From: Desulfocapsa sp.
GTDB taxonomy: Bacteria; Desulfobacterota; Desulfobulbia; Desulfobulbales; Desulfocapsaceae
DNA: 6,487 nucleotides
NCBI GenBank assembly: GCA_029934815.1
Contig: JAOZLM010000131.1
Span: 1-6,487 of the forward strand
Reading direction: 5' to 3'
Shown here: piece by piece, positions 1 to 6,454 of the stretch
Numbering within the stretch: the first letter of the stretch is position 1
How the letters are laid out: each line of letters begins with the position of its first letter
Translations under genes and position numbers: made by a program
Notes under the pieces: model-generated
The model's database searches: none
What the model was told of the DNA's origin: nothing
The model's input: the letters and a program-made list of their open reading frames with translations, nothing else

Positions 1-1
1 A

Positions 2-409
2 ATTAACAGTGATATCCAGCCGATAATTATGGCAGCGCTGGCAGCAAAGGATGAGTTAGATGATATTTCTTCTTCTGAAAATTCTGATAGTGATTCAGAT
101 TCAGGGAGTGGCAGGAGCACTGAAGCCGGTTCAGGGAATGCACAGCTTGATGATTTAAGACTGTTTCTGGAGGGAGAACTGGGAGCACAGGCCGGTGTCG
201 GAGCAATATATCGTGAAGAAAAAATGGTGGCAGTGAACGAAAGACTTAATAAGCTGGGAGCATCTTCAGGGTTTGGGGCATTTAAAGTGGGTTATATTGG
301 GAGGGAGCAGGGAAAGAGCTCCCTTCTAATCCCGGGAACACCACCAACAGTTCTGGAGATCAAGGCTGATTCTCCTGTTGAAGAGATCCTCAAAGTGTTG
401 AGACAATAA
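2..409 (+). CDS. 3' part of a hypothetical protein with a Ser/Asp-rich linker
   Basis: I do not recognise this protein. The reading frame is open to the left edge of the window, so the gene probably starts upstream. The ATG at 29 is only the first in-window methionine and has no convincing Shine-Dalgarno sequence before it. From that ATG, residues 1-14 are Ala-rich and end in an acidic stretch. Residues 14-38 form a low-complexity Ser/Asp/Gly linker with alternating SD pairs. The last roughly 85 residues look like a compact alpha/beta domain with a Gly-rich centre (GASSGFGAFKVGYIG) and a C-terminus rich in Val, Leu and Glu. No membrane segment or catalytic motif is visible. The acidic linker suggests a flexible tether between an upstream domain outside the window and this C-terminal domain. 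The gene ends in TAA, 10 bases before the end of the convergent minus-strand gene. Coding status is likely; the function is unknown. Confidence 0.6.
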   Translation: MNSDIQPIIMAALAAKDELDDISSSENSDSDSDSGSGRSTEAGSGNAQLDDLRLFLEGELGAQAGVGAIYREEKMVAVNERLNKLGASSGFGAFKVGYIGREQGKSSLLIPGTPPTVLEIKADSPVEEILKVLRQ

Positions 410-419
410 GCCTGAACCC

Positions 420-2192
420 TTAACTGCTGGTTCGCTGCAAGTTGAGAATTTGCTGTATTTCACTTCCATTTAGCTTTTTGCCAAACTCGACGTGCAGAGA
501 GTATTCGTTTCCAACAATATCTATATCCCGAACGGCTTGCACTGCGCTCTGGCGGACAAGCATCTTTGATCCAACACCAGTATTAATTGAAATTTTTAGT
601 TGACGACCAAAGAGAGCTACAGCATTTCTTTTTTTGGATGAGTGGATGGAGAAAGCCATTCCGCCTGGTGAAATATCGATAAGGTTTCCCTTTGCCTCGG
701 CGGAAATTTCTTTACCTCTTGTATCAAGTACAGTGAAAACCATCCTCCCTGAAACATTTTTTCTGATAAACTGCCGTCTGTTTTTTTTACTTTTTTTCAG
801 TTGAGTGCTGGTTGGCTGAAAGTCGGAACAGAAAGTAACCAGTTTGGATTCAAGAGCCGGGTAGTATTTCTTGAGGGCTTCGAGTTTTTTTCTTGGAAGT
901 AAAGACAGTTCACAGTTAAGACTCTTAAGATTAGTTGTCCAAACTGAGGCTTCGAAAAAAGTACCTGTCCCTATAATTTCTCCGGCTTCTTTCACCTGTA
1001 AGGGCATTAACCTGCCTTGGTTTATTACCTGAATCTGTACCTGACCGCTGTTGATAAAGATGAGTGTTCTGGCTTTTGAGCCCTGTTTTACTATTGTCTT
1101 CCCTTTGGCATACGTCATTAGTGTCATGGCATGATAAAGTGATGAGAATTCTTCGTTGCTTAAGGCTTCTGCTAAATCTTTCCAGGTTCGTAGGTGATGT
1201 TCGTTTATTGAGGATTGTTTTCCTGCTTCAATTATTTCTGCAGTATTAATGATCTCAGTCAGTGCCATGGGGTTTATTTCGATAAGCCAGTCACGCAACT
1301 TATATGCACTTGAAAATTGTTTGCTCCCGGAACATTTTTGAATGAGCTGGGTTATTAAACGTACAGCGTCCTCTTTCTCACCCTTATCAAGCATTGCCTT
1401 AATTTGTGCTTCCCGGGGAAGAGTTGTATGGAATGGGGCTGATGTGCCTTGGGACTGTTTGTTTTGTAAAGTATTGCGTGCTGTTTTATCTCGTTTCTCA
1501 GATATTTTGGCGGGGTTGCGTTGCTCATTTTTTACTTTGCTTTGATTCAGTTGTTCTATCGTTATTCTAACAGCTTCAAAGATCTCATTCCCCGGAGTGT
1601 TCAGATCTTTACTTCGGCTTGCCAGAAAATCTTTTAATACTGTAACGGCCGGGTAGGAGGAACAGTAGCCAAGCACCTGGCAGATAAGCAACAGTAGTTT
1701 TTCTTTTTTCCCCGGAGCAAGTTCGTATTGTTTTTGGAGAAGAAAAATGAGTACAGCGGCAACTTCCTCATCGGCATACGGAACAAGTTCTTTTATGATA
1801 TTAGGCTTGAGAGTGTCACTGGAAGTGGATAACAAATTTAAGAGTACCCGTTTACAAAGAGTCGGTTCGGAAAGTTTCGTTAGAATATTGGCGCAGGCTT
1901 GTTTTATCATTGCAAGTGTATTGTCGTCAGCCAGACCAACAATCACATAGCCAATATTCGTGCGGCAAAGGTAATAACTACCCTTGTTGAAGATAAATTC
2001 TGCAGCCTGTGGCTGGCCCAGGGCTGAAATGATTTTGTCCCAGTGAGCAAAGGTGCTGCTCTCATTTTCTGTTTTGCTATTTTTGCGAGTAAAGAAAAGG
2101 GGGTCACCCTGGTTGGAGAGAAGAATCAAGTCCTGGACTGTGTCGAGTTTTGAAATTTTACTCAGAAATGTATTCATAAGTTTATTTAACAA
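420..2192 (-). CDS. Roadblock-like / cNMP-binding-like / PilZ multidomain signalling protein
   Basis: This is a 590-residue cytoplasmic protein with no signal peptide or membrane segment. Residues 10-108 have the pattern of a Roadblock/LC7 domain (LDTVQDLILLSNQGD, then a beta strand with GYVIVGL and a final helix). Residues 110-215 are all-helical and HEAT-like. Residues 216-258 are a Lys/Gln/Asn-rich linker, and 259-340 are helical, possibly TPR-like. Residues 345-455 form a cyclic-nucleotide-binding-type beta roll (GKTIVKQGS, INSGQVQIQV, AGEIIGTGTFF). Residues 470-588 are a PilZ domain with both c-di-GMP-binding motifs: R473xxxR477 and D506xSxxG511. The PilZ domain should therefore bind c-di-GMP. 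The arginine expected in the cNMP phosphate-binding cassette is not seen, so cAMP or cGMP binding is doubtful. The longest frame starts at a TTG, with an in-frame stop at 2223-2225. An ATG five codons further in (2175-2177) is an equally plausible start, as neither has a strong ribosome-binding site. The gene has its own likely promoter at 2250-2278. A role in pilus control is inferred from its neighbours. Confidence 0.88.
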   Translation of the reverse strand: MLNKLMNTFLSKISKLDTVQDLILLSNQGDPLFFTRKNSKTENESSTFAHWDKIISALGQPQAAEFIFNKGSYYLCRTNIGYVIVGLADDNTLAMIKQACANILTKLSEPTLCKRVLLNLLSTSSDTLKPNIIKELVPYADEEVAAVLIFLLQKQYELAPGKKEKLLLLICQVLGYCSSYPAVTVLKDFLASRSKDLNTPGNEIFEAVRITIEQLNQSKVKNEQRNPAKISEKRDKTARNTLQNKQSQGTSAPFHTTLPREAQIKAMLDKGEKEDAVRLITQLIQKCSGSKQFSSAYKLRDWLIEINPMALTEIINTAEIIEAGKQSSINEHHLRTWKDLAEALSNEEFSSLYHAMTLMTYAKGKTIVKQGSKARTLIFINSGQVQIQVINQGRLMPLQVKEAGEIIGTGTFFEASVWTTNLKSLNCELSLLPRKKLEALKKYYPALESKLVTFCSDFQPTSTQLKKSKKNRRQFIRKNVSGRMVFTVLDTRGKEISAEAKGNLIDISPGGMAFSIHSSKKRNAVALFGRQLKISINTGVGSKMLVRQSAVQAVRDIDIVGNEYSLHVEFGKKLNGSEIQQILNLQRTSS

Positions 2193-2249
2193 ACAGTCTT
2201 GTGCTGGTGACGTTAGGTCGGGTCAGAATCTGAATATAAACTCTATAAT

Positions 2250-2278
2250 ATTCTACTGGTAATAGATTGTGTTATCAA
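2250..2278 (-). promoter_or_regulatory. Predicted sigma70-type promoter for the Roadblock/cNMP/PilZ gene
   Basis: Read on the minus strand, TTGATA (2273-2278) and TAGAAT (2250-2255) each match the -35 and -10 consensus at five of six positions, with an ideal 17-base spacer. The transcript would start near 2243, giving an untranslated leader of about 50 bases before the TTG or 65 before the ATG. The site lies in the 140-base gap after the permease gene, so the signalling gene can be transcribed independently. This is a sequence match only. Confidence 0.5.
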
Positions 2279-2332
2279 CTTTTTAAATATACAGCTGGTA
2301 GCTAAAGATATTCCTTCTGTTTTAAGAATGGT

Positions 2333-3220
2333 TCAGTTGTTGTTTTTTCCTGTAAAGGGGAAAGTCGTTATAAAAATACCGGAAAAAACAAGAGACATGC
2401 CCTGAATATGATATGCAAGTAACAATTCATCTAAAAAAATGATTGCCAGGATAGTACTGAATACTGGCATTAGATGAATAAATGGTCCGGCCCGGTTTGC
2501 TCCGACGTCTCTGATGGCACGGGTCCAGCAGATAAAGGCCAGAACTGATGCAAAAAGTGCGACATAAACAATGGTTAGTATTGTGGCTACATTGATTTGC
2601 ATCTGCCTGCCACTTTGCATTTCCAGCAGGTAGCATGGGAAAATAAAAATTAGGCCAATTATCATAATGCTGGTTAGGTATGCAATTGGGTGTAAGCCTG
2701 CTGGGTAGTTCCTTAGATTTGCAGTATACAAGGCCCAGATAATGGCAGCGGCAAGAACCAGTAAATCACCCTTGTTAAAGCTAAGTTGTTGTAAAGTCGT
2801 TATGTCACCTTTGGCGATAAGTAAGAGTACACCGCTTAGAGAAATCAGTACCCCGACAGATTGTTTTATGCTCAGTTTTTCACGGTAAATGGCCCAGGAA
2901 AGAACTACAATAAAAATTGGGATGCATGAGTTTACCAGGACCGCATTGATGGCAGTGGTTGACTGCAGTGCGAGGTAAATAAGTGTGTTAAATCCGGTTA
3001 CACCCAAAACGCTTTGGAGCAGCATAAACCCCCGATGCTTTTTAAGGAGCGCCCGTTGCTTATAAACACGGCGCAGGCCAAAAGGGGCGATGATCAGAAA
3101 GGCAACTGTCCAGCGCCAGAATGAGAGGCTGAGAGGTGGGATGTCGGCATGCATTCCACGGCTTAAAACAAAGTTGCCAGACCAGAAAAGGGCACTCAGA
3201 GTTAGTAGTAAGTATGGCAT
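2333..3220 (-). CDS. EamA/DMT-family permease
   Basis: This is a 295-residue inner-membrane transporter of the drug/metabolite transporter superfamily. The size and two-repeat layout are typical of the family: ten hydrophobic segments arranged as two EamA repeats, roughly residues 2-135 and 149-287. The N-terminal segment, with LFWSGNFVLSRG followed by IPPLSLSFWRW, is characteristic of the first EamA repeat. IWALYTANLR near residue 161 opens the second repeat. Later helices include CWTRAIRDVGANRAG (231-245) and a Pro-containing helix (HLMPVFS, 249-255), both common in this family. The tail after residue 288 is short and polar (TGKNNN). The start is an ATG placed directly before the first helix; no strong Shine-Dalgarno sequence precedes it. 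Members export amino acids, other metabolites or drugs, and the substrate cannot be read from the sequence. The gaps on both sides (121 and 140 bases) make it look like a separate unit between the pilus ATPases and the PilZ protein. Confidence 0.93.
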   Translation of the reverse strand: MPYLLLTLSALFWSGNFVLSRGMHADIPPLSLSFWRWTVAFLIIAPFGLRRVYKQRALLKKHRGFMLLQSVLGVTGFNTLIYLALQSTTAINAVLVNSCIPIFIVVLSWAIYREKLSIKQSVGVLISLSGVLLLIAKGDITTLQQLSFNKGDLLVLAAAIIWALYTANLRNYPAGLHPIAYLTSIMIIGLIFIFPCYLLEMQSGRQMQINVATILTIVYVALFASVLAFICWTRAIRDVGANRAGPFIHLMPVFSTILAIIFLDELLLAYHIQGMSLVFSGIFITTFPFTGKNNN

Positions 3221-3341
3221 TGTAGTTTGTCAGGTGCTGAAATAGTATTTTCACAAAAAAATTTAAAATCCCTACTATTCCTATACAAATTTTATCAGTA
3301 ATACACCCGTTTTTTCTGTCGTCCCGTACTGACTGTCATTC

Positions 3342-4400
3342 TTATTCGCCCGAATCATCAAACAGGCTCTTATCCATAGCTTTTTCTCTGGCGGAACTAT
3401 TACTGATTTTTCCACTGTTGACGAGTTCCTGTAAGTGACTGTCCATACTTTGCATTCCCATAGCTGTTCCCGTCTGGATCAGGGAATCGATCTGGGTGAT
3501 TTTTCCTTCACGTATTATGGAAGCCAGGGCTGAAGAACCGAGCAATACCTCCAGTGCTGCACACCGTCCCTTCCCGTCTCGTGTTTTTAACAGTTGTTGG
3601 GCAATCACAGCTTTAAGAGATTCTGAGAGCATGGTCCTGGTCTGAGCCTGCTGGTCTGCCGGAAAGGCGTTAATGATCCTGTCAATGGTTTTTGACGCGC
3701 TGTTAGTATGTAGCGTTCCAAAGACAAGAATTCCAAGCTCAGCACAGGTGAGGGCAAGGGAAATTGTTTCCAGATCCCGCATTTCGCCAACCAGAATAAC
3801 GTCCGGATCTTCACGGTTAGCCACCATCAGAGCTGCTGAAAAACTTTCTGCGTGGGTACCGATTTCTCTTTGAGAAAAAATACATTTCTTATTGGGGTGG
3901 ACAAATTCCAGAGGGTCTTCGATGGTGATAATATGTTTTGGGTGGGTATCGTTAATCATGTCAATAATTGCGGCCATGGTAGTAGATTTGCCACTGCCTG
4001 TTGGTCCGGTTACAAGAACCAGACCCCGTGCATAGTTTGCAATTTTTTTTATGATCCGTGGCATGTCGAGCTGGTCGAGGGTGAGGATTTTGGTGGGAAT
4101 GATTCGAAAGACTGCGCCAATCCCCCGATGCTGATAGAAGAAATTACAACGAAATCGCCCAATCCCTTCAAGTTCGTATGCTTTGTCCAGGTCCTTGTTT
4201 TTTAGAAGAGTTTCCCGTTGTGCAGGGTCAAGAATTCCGAAGAGAATATCCTGGTTTGATTCTGCTGTCAGAACCGGAGCATCGTCCAGAGGAATAAGTA
4301 CTCCGCGAAGGCGTAACAGAGGAGGAAATCCAACGACCATGTGGAGATCACTTGCGCCGTGTTCGTTCATTTTTTTAAAAAAACTATCTATCTGAGCCAT
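3342..4400 (-). CDS. pilT: PilT-family type IV pilus retraction ATPase (downstream paralogue)
   Basis: This is a hexameric cytoplasmic ATPase of the PilT/PilU family, which drives pilus retraction. At 352 residues it is close to the usual PilT length. The N-terminal PAS-like domain is marked by GASDLHMVVGFPPLLRLRG (15-33). The ATPase domain has Walker A G132-PTGSGKST-140, the Asp box TIEDPLEF (159-166), Walker B DPDVILVGEMRD with E206, the His box, and the C-terminal IREGK motif (296-300). SESLKAVIAQQLL (259-271) is also typical. Two departures stand out. The first His-box histidine is Ile224 (ELGILVFGTLHT), although the second, H231, is kept. The segment before Walker B reads ALMVANRED where the family usually has ALRxALRED, so M192 replaces an Arg. 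The gene starts 6 bases after the upstream paralogue's stop, with AAGG just before the ATG and a GGAAGG inside the end of that gene, so the two are probably translationally coupled. Whether it acts as PilT or PilU is not decided by the sequence. Confidence 0.95.
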   Translation of the reverse strand: MAQIDSFFKKMNEHGASDLHMVVGFPPLLRLRGVLIPLDDAPVLTAESNQDILFGILDPAQRETLLKNKDLDKAYELEGIGRFRCNFFYQHRGIGAVFRIIPTKILTLDQLDMPRIIKKIANYARGLVLVTGPTGSGKSTTMAAIIDMINDTHPKHIITIEDPLEFVHPNKKCIFSQREIGTHAESFSAALMVANREDPDVILVGEMRDLETISLALTCAELGILVFGTLHTNSASKTIDRIINAFPADQQAQTRTMLSESLKAVIAQQLLKTRDGKGRCAALEVLLGSSALASIIREGKITQIDSLIQTGTAMGMQSMDSHLQELVNSGKISNSSAREKAMDKSLFDDSGE

Positions 4401-4406
4401 AACCTT

Positions 4407-5492
4407 TTACCCTTCCTCGAGCTGAAGTCCGGGATCGCCCTGTATTGATTGTGTTAACAGGTTTGTGTTGTTGATATTTGCTTTAGCAGCAGCCAGTGAT
4501 ATTTTTCCGGAGTCCAGAAGTTTAATTATGGATTCGTCCATCAGGCACATACCCTGATTTTTACCCATCTGCATGGTGGATTGAATCTGATAGGTCTTGT
4601 TGTCACGAATGAGATTGGCAACAGATAAGTTCCCTATTAATATTTCAAGGGCAAGCTCCATGGACTTTCCACTTGTGTCAGGAATAAGGCGCTGGGTTAT
4701 AACAGCTTTCAGAGATTCACTGAGCATGGATCTGATCTGATTTTGTTCGCCTGGTGGATAGGAATCAATAATTCGATCCACTGTTTTTACCGCATTGGAC
4801 GTGGAGAGAGTACCGATAACAAGGTGTCCTGTCTCTGATGCTGAGATAGCAAGTGAAATGGTGTCAAGGTCACGTAGTTCACCGATGACAATAACATCAG
4901 GATCCTGTCGTAAAGCGCCTCTCAATGCGTTCTGATAAGAGAGGGTATTGCTCCCGAGCTGACGTTGATTAACAATTCCCATTTTGAAGGGATGGATAAA
5001 CTCGATCGGGTCTTCAACTGTGAGGATATGGTGAGCACGGTTTGAGTTTATGTAATCAACCATTGCTGCAAGTGTTGTTGATTTCCCTTGTCCGGTGGCA
5101 CCTGTTACCAATATTATTCCCTGGTGATTATCGAGGATTGAGTAGATTACATCCGGTAACCCCAGTTCAGTAAGAGTTGGTATCTGAGGAGGAATAATGC
5201 GAAATACACCACTGATGCCATTATTATGCAACATGGCACTTCCCCGGAATCGTCCCAGATCCTTAATTTCGTAGGCAAAATCAAGCTGCCGGTGTGTGGC
5301 CAGAAAACTGCACTGTTCAGGTGTGAGCAGTTCCTCTACTATCTTGACACTATGCTCAGGGCTTAATGGTTTGCTTTTTAACCGTATCAGCTTTCCTATG
5401 TGGCGAACCATAAATGGCTCACCGGGAACAACATGTACATCAGAGGCGTTCATATTTATGGCTGCCTGAAAAACTTTATCCAATACTGGCAT
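4407..5492 (-). CDS. pilT: PilT-family type IV pilus retraction ATPase (upstream paralogue)
   Basis: This is the second PilT/PilU-family ATPase, 361 residues, paralogous to the gene just downstream. The N-terminal domain has NASDVHVVPGEPFMVRHIGK (15-34). Walker A is G131-ATGQGKST-139, with Ala and Gln where Pro and Ser are usual; the catalytic K137 and S138 are kept. The Asp box is TVEDPIEF (158-165), and Walker B is DPDVIVIGELRD with E205. The Arg before Walker B is present (ALRGALRQD, R191 and R195). In the His box the first histidine is present (TGHLVIGTL, H223) but the second is Ser230, encoded by TCC at 4803-4805. The IRDNK motif (295-299) is kept. After residue 335 the tail is Asn- and Gln-rich and ends in an acidic LEEG. 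The start is well supported by AGGAGA seven bases upstream of the ATG. It lies 33 bases after the small-protein gene and 6 before the next ATPase gene, so all three are probably one operon. Confidence 0.95.
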   Translation of the reverse strand: MPVLDKVFQAAINMNASDVHVVPGEPFMVRHIGKLIRLKSKPLSPEHSVKIVEELLTPEQCSFLATHRQLDFAYEIKDLGRFRGSAMLHNNGISGVFRIIPPQIPTLTELGLPDVIYSILDNHQGIILVTGATGQGKSTTLAAMVDYINSNRAHHILTVEDPIEFIHPFKMGIVNQRQLGSNTLSYQNALRGALRQDPDVIVIGELRDLDTISLAISASETGHLVIGTLSTSNAVKTVDRIIDSYPPGEQNQIRSMLSESLKAVITQRLIPDTSGKSMELALEILIGNLSVANLIRDNKTYQIQSTMQMGKNQGMCLMDESIIKLLDSGKISLAAAKANINNTNLLTQSIQGDPGLQLEEG

Positions 5493-5499
5493 GATGGAG

Positions 5500-5505
5500 T
5501 CTCCT
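5500..5505 (-). promoter_or_regulatory. Strong Shine-Dalgarno site for the upstream PilT paralogue
   Basis: The minus strand reads AGGAGA here, with seven bases between it and the ATG at 5490-5492. It is the clearest ribosome-binding site among the minus-strand genes and fixes the start of the 361-residue ATPase. It lies in the 33-base gap after the small-protein gene. Confidence 0.75.
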
Positions 5506-5525
5506 GATAATCAGCATAGTGTAAT

Positions 5526-5774
5526 CTAGAGAATAGAATCAGCAGGAAGGATGATTTCGATATTCTTTACCAGTACATTCATGAATTCAGCTTTGAGGAT
5601 TTCCTTTTTACTGTGGCTGCTGACCATTGCATCAGTAACTACTATGCATTTTTTGCTTTTATTCATGAAGTCCGTCAGCCTGGATTTGGGTAACAGATCG
5701 ATTTTTCCTTCAATGCGGAATCCTTTGCTTAGGATAATGACTTCTGTTTTTAGTGCATCCATATTGCTTTCCAT
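5526..5774 (-). CDS. Small conserved-type protein upstream of the pilT pair (DUF6812-like)
   Basis: This is a small soluble protein of 82 residues, or 78 if translation starts at the second ATG (5760-5762). The second start has a GGAAAG just upstream, while the first has no clear ribosome-binding site, so the shorter form is somewhat favoured. Beta-strand pattern dominates: FRIEGKI (19-25), SRLTDFMN (31-38), CIVVTDAMV (43-51), and a C-terminal strand ending VKNIEIILPAD (69-79). This arrangement resembles from memory the small beta-rich proteins grouped as DUF6812; I could not check that. No catalytic motif, signal peptide or membrane segment is visible. It is the first gene after a good promoter and is probably cotranscribed with both ATPase genes, which suggests a part in pilus or motility regulation, but the function is unknown. 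Confidence 0.82.
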   Translation of the reverse strand: MESNMDALKTEVIILSKGFRIEGKIDLLPKSRLTDFMNKSKKCIVVTDAMVSSHSKKEILKAEFMNVLVKNIEIILPADSIL

Positions 5775-5841
5775 GGCAGTTGTTATGTGTTGCGTAACTC
5801 AATTTCTGAAATTTTAAGTTACTACGGTGATGTTTATTTTA

Positions 5842-5870
5842 AGTATCTGTCAGGGAAAGTAAGATGTCAA
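5842..5870 (-). promoter_or_regulatory. Predicted sigma70-type promoter for the small-protein/pilT operon
   Basis: On the minus strand a perfect TTGACA (5865-5870) is followed, after a 17-base spacer, by GATACT (5842-5847), which matches the -10 consensus at four of six positions. Transcription would begin near 5835, about 60 bases before the first ATG at 5774. Overlapping inverted repeats lie directly upstream of the -35 box. This is a sequence match only; the -10 element is imperfect. Confidence 0.5.
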
Positions 5871-5889
5871 ATTGTTCTGACAATATTGT
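5865..5889. repeat. Overlapping inverted repeats, possible operator in the divergent region
   Basis: Three symmetric elements overlap here. TGTCA (5865-5869) and TGACA (5878-5882) form an inverted pair. ATTGT-TCTG-ACAAT (5871-5884) is a perfect 5-base inverted repeat with a 4-base centre. ACAATATTGT (5880-5889) is a perfect 10-base palindrome. A further TGTCA lies 17 bases to the left, at 5848-5852. The cluster overlaps and flanks the -35 box of the minus-strand promoter and lies between two divergent genes, which is where a transcription factor site would be expected. The bound protein, if any, is unknown, and the region is AT-rich enough that some symmetry could be chance. Confidence 0.35.
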
Positions 5890-5974
5890 GCGGTAGTAGT
5901 AAGAAGATAATGAGAAATAACTCTGTGGACTATCACGATCTATTACATGGAAGAGTATACTTTAAAGGTGAATG

Positions 5975-6454
5975 ATGAAAATTCGAAAAATTAATCCTGA
6001 GGATCGTAATAAGGTTTACGGCTTATTTCGAAAAGGATTTCCAGGGAATACTCTTGAGTTGAATATACTGCAAAAGATACATAGGAATGAAAGGGAATTG
6101 CATGAGTGGGCTTGTATACATACCAATAAAAATATCGCATATATTGCATTTTCCAATGCATATAAGGGGAATGAGGTTTGTGGATTACATTTGATGCATT
6201 TTCTGGTTAAGCCTGATTTCCAGGGACGGGGTATTGGTACTGAATTGTTATCTTTTGCCCTGCGGCAGAAGGAAATACAGGCCAGCTCTCTCTACGTTTT
6301 AGGGGATAGTCATTTTTATGAGAAGTTTGGTTTTGAACTGTGTTCATGCCCCGGCAGTAATCATAGCAGGAAGGGAAAACATTTTTTAAGTATTCGCAAT
6401 ACGCAAGATGAGCACTTTATTGTCGGTTACGAACCAGAATATAAAATGGGCTAA
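5975..6454 (+). CDS. GNAT-family N-acetyltransferase, YhbS-like
   Basis: This is a soluble acyl-CoA-dependent acetyltransferase of the GNAT fold, 159 residues, of the YhbS-like (COG3153-type) group. Numbered from the first ATG at 5972, the acetyl-CoA pyrophosphate-binding motif A is LVKPDFQGRGIGTELL (78-93), containing the Q-x-x-G-x-G signature QGRGIG. The later VLGDSHFYEKFGFE (109-122) is the hallmark of this group, which often has VLGDPxYYxRFGF. Between them lies the expected helix. The C-terminal part after residue 123 is less typical, with two Cys and SNHSRKGKHF. Two ATGs are adjacent. The second, at 5975, is preferred because AAGG (5965-5968) lies six bases before it but only three before the first. 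The gene is divergent from the small-protein/pilT operon and has no obvious functional link to pili. The substrate cannot be predicted. An alternative -10-like TATACT (5956-5961) is too close to the start to be convincing. Confidence 0.9.
   Translation: MKIRKINPEDRNKVYGLFRKGFPGNTLELNILQKIHRNERELHEWACIHTNKNIAYIAFSNAYKGNEVCGLHLMHFLVKPDFQGRGIGTELLSFALRQKEIQASSLYVLGDSHFYEKFGFELCSCPGSNHSRKGKHFLSIRNTQDEHFIVGYEPEYKMG

Noticed and set aside
414..433. GAACC / GGTTC inverted repeat at the convergent gene ends, as a possible two-way terminator
   Set aside because: The stem is only 5 base pairs with a 10-base loop and no T-run on either side; it also runs into the end of the minus-strand gene.
3242..3278. 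AT-rich imperfect hairpin (ATAGT/ACTAT plus ATTTT/AAAAT) upstream of the permease gene
   Set aside because: Almost all A-T pairs with a bulge in a strongly AT-rich leader; chance symmetry is likely. No convincing promoter or terminator could be assigned in this 121-base gap.
3852..4205. 117-codon plus-strand open frame
   Set aside because: It lies entirely antisense inside the downstream PilT gene, whose protein motifs are unmistakable. It has no family resemblance, so it is a shadow frame.
5900..5961. Plus-strand promoter for the acetyltransferase gene (GATAAT at 5906-5911 or TATACT at 5956-5961)
   Set aside because: GATAAT has no -35 match at a normal distance, and TATACT would leave almost no leader before the start codon. 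A promoter must lie nearby, but I cannot place it.
5787..5975. 62-codon plus-strand frame starting at GTG and overlapping the acetyltransferase start by ATGA
   Set aside because: The overlap looks like translational coupling, but the frame covers the predicted minus-strand promoter and the palindromes, has no recognisable protein features, and starts at GTG without a clear ribosome-binding site.
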